Shown in pieces: positions 1 to 8,619 of a stretch of DNA of 11,309 nt (within the stretch, counting starts at the first letter, position 1; the number at the start of each line of letters is the position of its first letter). Source of the DNA: Tulasnella sp. 424 (taxonomy: Eukaryota; Basidiomycota; Agaricomycetes; Cantharellales; Tulasnellaceae); contig WSUB01000432.1 in the NCBI GenBank assembly GCA_019633425.1, forward strand, positions 1 to 11,309, written 5' to 3'. A program made the position numbers and the translations under genes. Under the pieces are notes generated by a model. That model was not told the origin of the DNA. It worked only from the letters and a program-made list of their open reading frames with translations, and made no database searches.

Positions 1-32
1 TAAAGGACGAGCGAAATGACCTGTTACAGTAT

Positions 33-790
33 AGAAGCAACTTGGAAAGAAACCTTGGGGCTTGTTTGCGGGGTACGTGCGTCCACGGTCTGACATGGGG
101 TACAGTGGCCGGAGGGAGGGAGAGAAATGAACTGCCAAGTCAACATTCGACGTGCAAATACGATGCGACAGTGCGCAGAGGCTCACCAACAGGAGAACCT
201 TTGCTTTCACGAAGTCGTGTTGGTGTTTGGACACGATGACCGAGAGGCTCGTCCAAAGCCTAACCGAACTTCGACTCGTTCCCGCGCCTTCGGTTGCTTA
301 CTGCCGGAAAGGACGGGACATAGCTCTTTGCCGGGCATCCCCCTGAAAAGATCCCTTAAGCTTCGTTAACAAGTTTGGCGAATGCTGTGCCCTGAGCCGA
401 GCAGCGGTTGAACCTGATGTTGAAAATGAGTGCTACAGGGAAGTTCGCGCTGCGCAGACAGTGAAGTGCCAACGATGCGAGCTTGATCCTTCAGGCCTAA
501 CCTTCCTCACGGAGTGTCACTCGAATAGGATGGTTTGATAGTGCCCAAGAAAGTACAGAAATAGTTAGTACACCTTGAAGAAATAGAACTATGGTACGAG
601 AGACCGTTGACTTCTACAACAGCAGGCAGGGGGTGCTAACGGATGACAGAAAACGTTGAACGAAACGATTACGCTTTAGCTAATGAAACATCGCGCATGG
701 ATGCGTAGGCACCACACACACAACAGCAGTTTACTCCAACAAAAAGTTAACAAAGAGTCTAGTTCAACCTCGAATGTGTCCGTTAACCCA
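33..790. repeat. 3' flank of copy A, first copy of a duplicated non-coding segment
   Basis: From position 33 (agaagcaacttgg) to the stop codon of copy A, this segment aligns in order and orientation with 8620-9561 beside copy B. Clear matching blocks lie at about 33-110, 128-165, 190-235, 305-360, 375-440, 545-605 and 620-660. Indels of lengths not divisible by three shift every frame between the copies. Open stretches such as the plus-strand ones at 42-239 and 127-369 are not conserved as protein, so I read the segment as 3' UTR plus downstream spacer carried along in the gene duplication. I see no gene in it. The first 32 bases of the window match nothing else here. Confidence 0.8.
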
Positions 791-1684
791 TCACGCGGTC
801 TCTTCGGTGCGGAGATTGGCGGCCTTCTTCAAAGCGCCGGCTGCTCTCTGGGAGTCTCCAACTTCTCGATAGGCGTCAGAAGCTTCCGTGTAGCAAGATA
901 TCGCTTCACTACGGTGGCCCTGCGCATCGTGTGTTTTAGCAAGGCCAAGAAGAGCATCGGCTCTCTGGTCTTGTTCCCCGATGTCGGTAGAAATCTGTAG
1001 GGATTCGGAGTAGAAGGAAGCGGCTTCGCTATACTCCTCCCGAGATAGATGGTCCGAAGCGAGGCTCCATAGAGCTTCGGCTTGTCCTGATCTGTTGCCC
1101 ATTTCGGTGTATATCTGGAGGGATTCGGAGTGGAACTTGATGGCCTCGTTGTCCTCCCCTCGAGCTCGATGAACTTCACCAAGAGCCTGCAAAGCGCTAG
1201 CTCTCCCTACGCTCCACCCCCGATCCGTACGTATTTGGAGGCTTTCGGAGTACAATTTGATAGCCTCGTCGTACTCCCCTCGTAACCGATGTATCTCAGC
1301 GAGCCCGAAAAGAGGGCCACTTCTCTCGGAGTGACCAATGTCGGTATAAATCTGCAGGGCTTCGGAGTAGGACGTGGTGGCTTCGGTGTACTCGTCTAGC
1401 TGTCTGTGCACCGTGCCGAGACCCCATAGAGCATAGGCTCTCCATCTCTGATCGCCGATGTTGGTATAAAGCTGTAGGGCTTCGGAGTAGAGCCCTGCGG
1501 CCTTGCTGTACCTAGCTTGCCACCAATGTACATCAGCAAGACTCCGCAGGGCGTCAGCTTTTCCGCGGGTGTCCTCGATGGTTGCGTAAATATTCGATGC
1601 CTTGGTGAAGCAGTCCAATGCGTTGGCATAATCACTTTGCCCTCTGTACATTTCTCCAAGTTGAAGGAGAAGTTCAGCATAGCG
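791..1684 (-). repeat. Tandem TPR array of copy A (seven 40-residue units plus a partial one)
   Basis: Each unit follows the pattern ALWGLGxVHRxxGEYxEAxxxYSEALQIYTDIG. The DNA for the ending (on the plus strand, close to atgtcggtataaatctgcagg) recurs near 981, 1101, 1221, 1338 and 1458, a period of 120 bases with one 117-base step. The short step is an in-frame loss of one codon in the fourth unit, which reads GPLFGLAEIH where copy B has GDALWGLAEIH. The consensus fits the TPR_12 or kinesin-light-chain-like class found at the C-termini of many fungal NACHT and NB-ARC proteins. The first unit, around RYAELLLQLGEMYR, and the last, around AYREVGDSQR, are the most degenerate, as is usual for capping repeats. 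Confidence 0.9.
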
Positions 1685-3234
1685 AGCCTGAGAAGCCTCT
1701 GGGTTCCCGGCTTGCGTCGGCGCTGGGACGATCTTCGGCTATATTGAGTGCATCGCGGGTCAACCGCACAGAAACATAGACGATGACTATCAGTACCAGC
1801 ATTACTCACTCACCATATGAGAGATTAATTTGACACAGCCCACCGCCGTCGGTCGCTTTTCAGGGATGATGCTCCAACACTGAGCCATGAGCGAACAAAG
1901 CGCTTGGATCAACGACATGCGGGCATGGTTGGTGATGGACGGAAGGTTTCCCTGAATGACCCGATTGACTACAGCGACGTCTCTTTTGACATCGTGAAAT
2001 GGAATGGTGTTGGTCATCACCTATCTCAGCCGAAGTCTATGAGCATCGACGGAGAACGATCCTCGAGGTTCGTCGTACCTCATAACCGATCCAGCCCAAA
2101 GCCCAGATATCGCATGCAAGACTCGGTAGCTCATTCCTCAGCAGCTCAGGCGCAGCCCAGCGAAGGGTGTACTTGTCGGAGGTGAGGGTTATTGTGTTGG
2201 TGGAGGCAGAGTACACTGCTTGAAGCGTAATACTCTCCTCGCCTGTGGCTTGCTCCGGCCTTGGCTGCGATTCGCGTTTCTTCGGTTCCTGGTCGAAGTC
2301 CTTGGTTCCTAGGCGACGGGCGGCGCCGAAATCCGTAATTACAGCCCGGAACTTGGGATTTACCAAGATGTTGAGCTGCAGACAATTCGAATTAGCCAAG
2401 CCACTAAATGGATTTTCGACGATGCACGCCTACCGATTTAAGGTCGCCGTGATATATGGGCGGGGTCCGACTATGGAGATATTTAACCCCTTGTGCTACG
2501 TCGTAAATCTGCGGCGCGACCCCTCAGCAGAGCACCAAGAGAATACGTGCCAGTGGTTGGTCGTACCAGCGAGATTCGCTCCGGAATTTCCCATTCTCCA
2601 GACACAAGGAAGTCCCTCAAATTTCCGTTTTCCTCCCATGGAAAAACCAGCCATATCATATGTTCGGACGCATCTTCAACAAATCCTTCGAATTTAACAA
2701 CATTGGGGTGTGAAAGCTCGGCCACGAACTCCGATTCCCTGAGTGCCAACTAAGAGAAGTCAGTATTTCGATCAGGCTCGCCATTGGAGGAAAAGTTCTT
2801 ACGCCCAATACACGTTCTACATCCGCATCATTTTCTACCTTCAGTTTCTTGACCGCCACAACCTGTTGGAGCAGTTAACTCGGTCAACCATCCGCGGTGC
2901 TGACAAGGAAGAGCTTAATGCTACACAACCCTCACCTTAGAAGTTTGACGATCGAGAGTCGAAGCTAAATGTGCCTGTGAAACCGTTGCGAATCCTCCAC
3001 GAAACTCGTGGGCGTCTTCGGGGAATTCGATAAAGGAGGGATCGATTCGCCACTGGGCAAGGTTCTCGAGCCTGGCCCGCTGCAAACGCAAAAATGTGTC
3101 AGCGATCCGTCGCAATCATCCCTCAAGACTCGGACTGAACGCACTAGTTTGTCGCCAAGTTGGAACTCACGATGGGGATCTTGACCGGACCCGGACGCCT
3201 GAGGGTTGGCCTCGTGGATTTCGTTTCCTTGCAT
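791..3234 (-). CDS. Non-RD TKL-like protein kinase with C-terminal TPR repeats, copy A (complete, 8 exons)
   Basis: Exons on the minus strand are 3234-3145, 3079-2936, 2862-2803, 2749-2567, 2508-2434, 2375-2079, 2020-1814 and 1738-791, giving 667 residues. All seven introns (53-75 bases) are GT-AG and phase 0. Kinase landmarks: glycine-rich loop FRGGFATV (about 56-63), VAVK lysine 83, alpha-C glutamate 103 followed by HPNVV at 112, hinge WLVFPWEENGNL (about 131), catalytic loop HGDLKSLN with Asp181, Lys183 and Asn186, DFG at 199-201, APE at 259-261, DIWALG around 273, and the PEKRP arginine at 339. All core catalytic residues are present, so an active Ser/Thr or Tyr kinase is likely. The HRD arginine is glycine. 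TPRs fill about 370-667 and would bind a protein partner. No signal peptide or membrane segment is seen, so it is probably cytoplasmic. The chosen ATG has a weak context (T at -3); a longer N-terminus is possible (see 3228-3547). The substrate is unknown. Confidence 0.9.
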
Positions 3235-3547
3235 CAAAGGATGGGCGGGGTGGCGTTGATTAAGGGTATGAGAGTACGGTCAGGAAGGGGCTACCTGACA
3301 GGGGGGACACGAATCGAGAGTTCGAAAGGGATGAGGTAGCAAGGGGGTATAAAAAGACTTCCCCTCGATCGTCCTCATCGGGATGAAGGTTCACGAGAGT
3401 AGTTGGCCTCCTATAGAAGGTTTCTAGACTTTGTGATGGAATATTCTCAGCGAGTTCAGACAAGGAGGTTAAGGTTCTGTCGCGCGAATCAGGTTCAATC
3501 AACCGATCGCACGAACACATTGAGTCGTTGCAAGATAAGACAAGCAT
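3228..3547 (-). other. Possible alternative first exon or uORF upstream of copy A
   Basis: An ATG at 3547 with G at -3 opens a 95-codon frame ending at TAA 3260-3262. A GT donor at 3294 and an AG acceptor ending at 3228 would define a 67-base intron. That intron joins this frame in phase 1 to exon 1 of copy A just after its annotated ATG, giving a protein of about 749 residues. The intron length fits its neighbours and the ATG context is better than that at 3234. Against it, every other intron of the gene is phase 0 and the extra 84 residues match no domain I know. If not spliced, the frame would lie in the 5' leader, or the promoter region, and could act as a long uORF. Confidence 0.3.
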
Positions 3548-4321
3548 AACTCTATCCAGATCAGCTTAAGGCTAGATCAAGATTGTATCTTAGTTCGCTC
3601 TAGTCTCTAGTCTAGTCTCCTGCTTTCTTTGATGAAAAAGGCTCCCGAATGTGTCCTTGAATTGCGCTAGCTTCGGCATGAAACCATGGATCGGATCCGA
3701 GGCCACAAGGGCGGACGCTGCCAAAGACTTGATAAGGTTTTCTGACCGCACTCCGACTGTGTTGACCTTCGTCTCATTGGCTGCTCGGTACTTCACTCGG
3801 ATTTGTCATCTCACCTTGCCTTGTCCTTCGTACTTAGACCAAGATTTGGTCGGCACGTCCGTCAGGACGAGTTCGTTTCCAGAACAGCAATTGTAACTAT
3901 CTGTCTCAATCCTATCCAAGCTCCTCGGTTCATCTATACCGTCCAAAACGAAGTGAAATAATTCCAATTAAATTCGTATATGGGGAGAAAAAAAAGAAGA
4001 AGAAGGAGAAATCCAAAACCCAACATCATAAAGTACAAAAAAAGCTGTAAGGGAGAGAAGAAATGTGTGAGAGAGAAAAGAGATCCAGAAAAAAAAGGAA
4101 ATCCGCCCGATGCAAGGGATATATGTATGAGGAAGCTGGTGACCATAGAGAGATAATGAACCAAGGGATGAAAAGTGGAATGACGATGGGAGTAAAAGAA
4201 GTCCAGGAGAAAGTGAAGTGAAAAAAAGACACGGATTCCGAAGTGTCCACGTCTGGTAAACATAAATCGTAGATCATCAAGGGGAGAAGAGCTGCCGAAA
4301 AACACGCAGAACAGCGACCCA
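3548..4321. other. Intergenic region: far upstream of copy A and 3' region of the disordered-protein gene
   Basis: No convincing gene is seen. Around 3596-3622 the plus strand holds a short run of the unit tctagtc. Between about 3980 and 4240 the plus strand is strongly purine-rich (many gaagaa and gagaga steps), so the transcribed strand of the gene at 4322-7489 would have a pyrimidine-rich 3' UTR. A minus-strand frame of 136 codons at 3934-4344 is rich in Phe, Leu and Ser only because of this composition. A plus-strand frame at 3651-3896 matches nothing I recognise. Confidence 0.6.
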
Positions 4322-7300
4322 TCATGACCGCTTTCTTCTTCCAATCGTCAACTTGGACACGGGAGTGGGAGTCTTGGGATCCCTTACACGCCGCCAAGTA
4401 GACTCCTTCACACCACCAACAGCACGCACAGAATCGTCCCTCTCATCCAACCGATCATCCGAAACCGGCGACGAAGCTTCGTATTCCCCTCGCTCTCCAA
4501 TCGGTTCCTCCGTAAACCGTCCAAACGGCTCAGAAGCCACCTTCTTATGCCCGCCTTTCGACTTGGACGACCCGCTCCTCGAAAACAGGCCTAGGAACCG
4601 CTTCTTCTTCTGACTATCGTCGCTCGACCCGGAACGTTGCTTCTTCTTCAAACTGCCTTTACCCCTCCGCAAGGAAGAAATCGCCGCGGATTCCTCCGTC
4701 CCAGCGTGCTGGTCCACAGGCGAGTCGAGCGTGTCGATCGTGTTGTCCCGAATGTGCCCGCGCCGGGAGAACGACTCCACAGGCGACTCCATCATCGTCC
4801 CCTCCGTCACCATCCCGGCGTTGTTCAACGCTGGGCTGCTCGACGTCGAACGGTTCCGCGCCCTCGCGTTGGCAGCAGCGGCGGCGTCCATCGCAGCCAC
4901 AGCCGCATCGATGCTCGTCTTCCGACTGGGTTCGACGTTGACCAAGACCCACCCTTTACCATCCGATGCAGGGTCCTGAGCGGATTTCCTCGACAGAGTC
5001 CGGACTGGCGTAGACTTCTTCGCGCCAACGGTTCCTTGACTCGCTTGTCTTGGTCGAGCGGTGGTCGAAGCTGGGGAAGCTGGAGACGCGACCTTGTCCA
5101 CGGGAACGATCCTCACCGAAGTGCCGCTTTCCATCGGAGTCTTGGGATATCCACCAGGAGGTAAGACCGTCCCAGCCGAAGTAGCAGTCTCCATCCTCGG
5201 CGCACCCGGTCTTTCCTCAGGAAGCGGAATAGGCACCGGCACTGCCGACGGTAGCGGGTACGTCGAAGGTGGGGGAGGAGGGATGATCCCCATAAACGCC
5301 TTCTCGCTCTTGGGTCGCCCTTCCATTCCAGTATACTGCACGCTCATCTCCGGCTGCTGTGGTAACGGAACGTGTGCGGTCCTCGGCGTGACTTGTTGGC
5401 GTTCCTGAGGAGGATGATCATGCCGCGTGTGGGTGTTCTGAGAATCCGTTGGACTGGCTGGACCGCTGTACCTTCCCGTCCACGTTGGAGGAGGATCTCC
5501 CGACGTTCCACTGTACGAAGTCTCCCTGAACGCATCGGCAGATAATAACCCTTCTTCGGTCCCAGGGCTTTGCGGGCTCGGCGACTCTGGGGGACGTTTC
5601 CCAGTCGGATTCGTGCTGTAAATAACAGCACCTGGAACAGCTCCAGCTGGAGGTGGAGGGGGGGGGGGGTACGTATTGCTTGTACATGTACTCCGAATCT
5701 GGGTGTCCTCCTTTGGGCGTTTGCGCGTCATACACACCGCTATATCCATACGCGTACTCGCTTTCGGACAACGGCCCCCCTACTGCACTAAAAGTCGTTG
5801 GCGCTTGAGATTGATACGAATATCCTGGGGTGAAAGGTGGTGGAGGAGGAATTGGGTTGGGATCTTCAGGACTGCCTGGGGTTCCACGATGGGTCGGGAC
5901 TTGTCGCGAATCGACCCCATCGAGCCCGTCGAGTCGTTTCGCTTCGGCTTCTCTCCAGTGACGAATGCAGCAAGGGGGTGCTTCTTTAGAAGCGAGGGCC
6001 TACGCTCAAGCGTGCCGGGAAGCGGGGACGAAGAAGCTCTCGTATAGGCGGAAACAACAGCGTCGGTCTCGCTATCCGTCGAAATGCGCCTTTCTTTTGA
6101 CGGCGCCGTAGCAGCGCGGATGTGCGCCTGTCCCTCAGGCGTGGCGTAAAACCCGTTACTGGCAGCCGCTCCCAATCCAGCCATGCCAGCCGTTGTGGCG
6201 GTCGCCACGCTCATAACGCGTTCCGGTTCTTTTCCTTTCAAGCCGGGCATCACCCCCAGAAGAGAGGAATGAGGCGAACGCCCGCCCCCGATGGAAGGCG
6301 CGTGTTGAGAATGAGGTGGAGACGGAGGGTCGGCAGGGCAGTCGAAGATCCATAGATCCTTGGTACGTGGTTTCGCGATGCCTTTAGTTAGGTTGAGGTT
6401 GGTGATGAGCTGGAACGCGTGCGTGTCGAGTGCGCGGAGAAGTCCGAAAATATGAACGAGTGCATCGCGATCGAACGTCGAAGTGGAGAATACTAGGGGA
6501 TAAAAGGAGTTTAAGTTGAAGAAGGCACGGAGAGTCTTTTTGGTTGTTTGACGTACGGGAGTATCCTTTCAACTGAAGCTCGTAAACGTCCTCCTCGGAC
6601 CTCTGGACGTACTTCGGCAGCCACGCCTCTAGGCCACGCTGACCGCACACTGGCTAGGATAGCAGGCGTACAGTTCTTGGGGGCGCAGATGACTCGGAGG
6701 CTCTTCTGGGTAAGGCTGAGCCCGAAACAGGTCCGCTGTTCGGGCCGAGACCCTTCTTGCTGGAGAGACGGACTCGACATTGGCAATGGTAATGCTGGGA
6801 CGGCAGGCGGGCCGGCTCGAGAGCTTGATGGAACGTCTAGTAAGGCGGGCATGACCTTGGAGAACACGAGCGATCAAGTGTCCTGTGCAAGTCGACCGTA
6901 CGCCACGGTAGTCACAAATTTGAAGCAATGTGAGAGAATGGCGCTGAAGATGAGCGTCACCAAGCGCTCAGTCCTAGAGAGAATAGAGTCGGTATTGGGT
7001 CTGGCTGAACGCTAATGTGTGTACCGGATTCCGTACTTGATGCTCTTGCTGTTCCACCACCGATCCGCCGTAATAAATTCGCTCACACCCATCTCCGGGT
7101 CCTCCCGGTACGACTTGTAGACGAGGTGCTGTTGGAACAATGTTCGAAGCGTTGCGATTACATTTGGGGAGGAATTTGATAAACGAAGGGTTTCGGCGCC
7201 GTTGAAGGTCAAGAACGCGAATTGATGTGGAGTGTTCTGGTTTATCAAGAATTCTTTACGTGGTGCGAACGCTGACGGGCTGGTCAGCAACGTCGACATT

Positions 7301-7489
7301 ATTGCCTACAGAGAGGTGTTGGTCGTAAATCGTCCGGGGGGACGTAAACCGTTGAAGGGAGGGGGAGGGTATATATGGCGGGATTGGGGGAGGGTGAAGA
7401 GAAAGAGAGAGGGATGTGAGTACACGCGTTTGGGTTTGATCCATTTGATGACGACTCGGAATATCTGGGAAGTCGACCTGGATGGCCAT
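4322..7489 (-). CDS. Conserved-looking fungal protein of unknown function, long disordered C-terminus; reading frame interrupted
   Basis: Exons: 7489-7424, 7305-7025, 6973-6557 and 6492-4322, with GT-AG introns of 118, 51 and 64 bases. The intact product would be roughly 980 residues. The N-terminal third looks folded and recalls uncharacterised basidiomycete proteins: FAFLTFNGAETLRLSN, SILSHCFKFVTTVAYGR, ILASVRSAWPRG, VYELQLKGYS, ALVHIFGLLRALDTHAFQL and KDLWIFDCP. The rest is low complexity: Ser/Pro/Thr-rich, a tyrosine-rich patch around ESEYAYGYSGVYD, polyproline runs, an alanine tract near 4860-4910, and a Lys/Arg cluster at about 4541-4670 (KKKQRSG, SQKKKRFLGLFSR) that could be a nuclear signal or acidic-lipid contact. 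Four problems: an in-frame TGA at 6874-6876, a frameshift within 6599-6624, one at the C4 run 5878-5881 and one at the C12 run 5658-5669. It may be a pseudogene or a gene with assembly errors. The start at 7489 is the first ATG of the frame. Function is not assignable. Confidence 0.75.
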
Positions 7490-8619
7490 GGGAATGACGG
7501 TCGTGTTGTGCGTGGAGGTCCAGGCTGAATGAAGACGGTCCGCACTCAATCGCTAGCGGCGCAACCACGCCAGATCCCCGACTCAGAAATATAAGATATC
7601 ATGTAGCAGACATACCTGAACAAATTTAGTCGACCACAAACAACGGGACGTACTTAAGAGTGAGATATTACTGCAGTGAACCTGGACGAGTCTCCACCTA
7701 TAACATGTTAGATCATTTGAACTAGTAACCTCTACCGTATTATGTTTCATTTTTCCATTGTCGATATTCGCCTTTCCCTTGCTCTTGCAGCGAGTGGGTC
7801 GGCGCAAGGGCTGGTGAACTTCACGGTGAGGCATGTGCGGTTGGTCTTCTTGGCATTCAAGGCCAGCCGAAGAAAACGAGTCAGGGAGCAATCCCAAAGC
7901 TGAGATGAATGAGTACGCACCAATCTGAGCCTTGGTGATGCAGAGAAGTAGGATCCATTGAGCGTCCAATTTAACAAAGAGGGTATCGCCTAAGGGGGAA
8001 GGGCTGGAGGATTCAGCTGCAACACATCGGCGTACGGAGGGTTACATGGGTACCAAGTGGGCTACAAGGCTTCGCTCCCCTCGCACTCTTGAACGCTGCC
8101 CTCTTTAGGGCCGGGAATGTTGAAGGCCTGAAGCTGCGATGAACAGCTTGTATCATGAAGCAAGGCAGAAGAAGTGGCCAGTGCAAAGACTCATAATTGT
8201 GGGCCAATATTCAGCACAGCGAGCGTGACTGAAGCCAAGTTTTTCCGGATACTCCTATGGATAGATGAAGTTCCCCTATGGATTGCGATGATCCGGACGG
8301 TTCCGCCGCGGACATCGTTTTTGCCAGGGTGATCAGGGAGAAATTTGAACATGTCATATCAAGACATGGAAATCTGGGACTACACGAGACAGTCAGCGGT
8401 GCAGTAATCAGTGAAGGCGCATTCAGGCGGTGATGCTCTGCAGCACCTCCTGCATTGGTGGAGGCTTTGGTAAGCTGGTGTGGGATCCTGTGCCTGTGTC
8501 AGGAACGGGGATCATTTCCATCGACAAGAACCCTCCTGTCTACGACTGAGTCGGGGAATCCGTACTCAAGTCGAATGCAAATAAATTGAGAGCAAGGAGA
8601 CAAGCAAGCGGCCCTTTCA
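7490..8619. other. Intergenic region without a recognisable gene
   Basis: It contains the promoter side of the gene starting at 7489 and the spacer before the copied flank at 8620. The longest open stretch is on the minus strand at 7583-7969 and begins at a TTG; its peptide (LLLCITKAQIGAYSFISALG near the start) matches no family I know and has no confirmed splice partner. It could be an exon or relic of an unrecognised gene. A small inverted repeat (catgtc, then gacatg) lies at about 8350-8367. The sequence is not similar to 3235-4321, so the duplicated unit does not extend here. Confidence 0.5.

Noticed and set aside
1739..1741. An apparent in-frame TAG in copy A where copy B has CAG, in the stretch reading MHSI, suggesting copy A is broken.
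   Set aside because: The triplet is the intron's 3' AG (TATAG against TACAG). A GTGAGT donor at 1813 and this acceptor join the kinase and TPR exons in phase 0, so neither ATG-CAC-TC stretch is coding.
3343..3354. TATA-like sequence ggtataaaaaga on the plus strand.
   Set aside because: It points away from copy A, which is on the minus strand, and no supported plus-strand gene starts downstream.
3934..4344. Minus-strand frame of 136 codons, rich in Phe, Leu and Ser, resembling a membrane protein.
   Set aside because: It comes from a pyrimidine-rich tract 3' of the gene at 4322-7489 and overlaps that gene's end in another frame. It shows low-complexity composition without a domain.
4637..5164. 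Plus-strand frame of 175 codons, rich in Arg and Pro.
   Set aside because: It is antisense to the GC-rich, Ser/Pro-coding part of the minus-strand gene; its arginine-rich product is a shadow of that codon use.
6548..7015. Plus-strand frame of 155 codons.
   Set aside because: It lies antisense over exon 3 of the minus-strand gene, whose motifs and introns are far better supported.
7583..7969. Minus-strand frame of 128 codons as a new gene.
   Set aside because: It starts at TTG, lacks a recognisable domain, and I found no partner exon with good splice sites; kept only as an unexplained open stretch.
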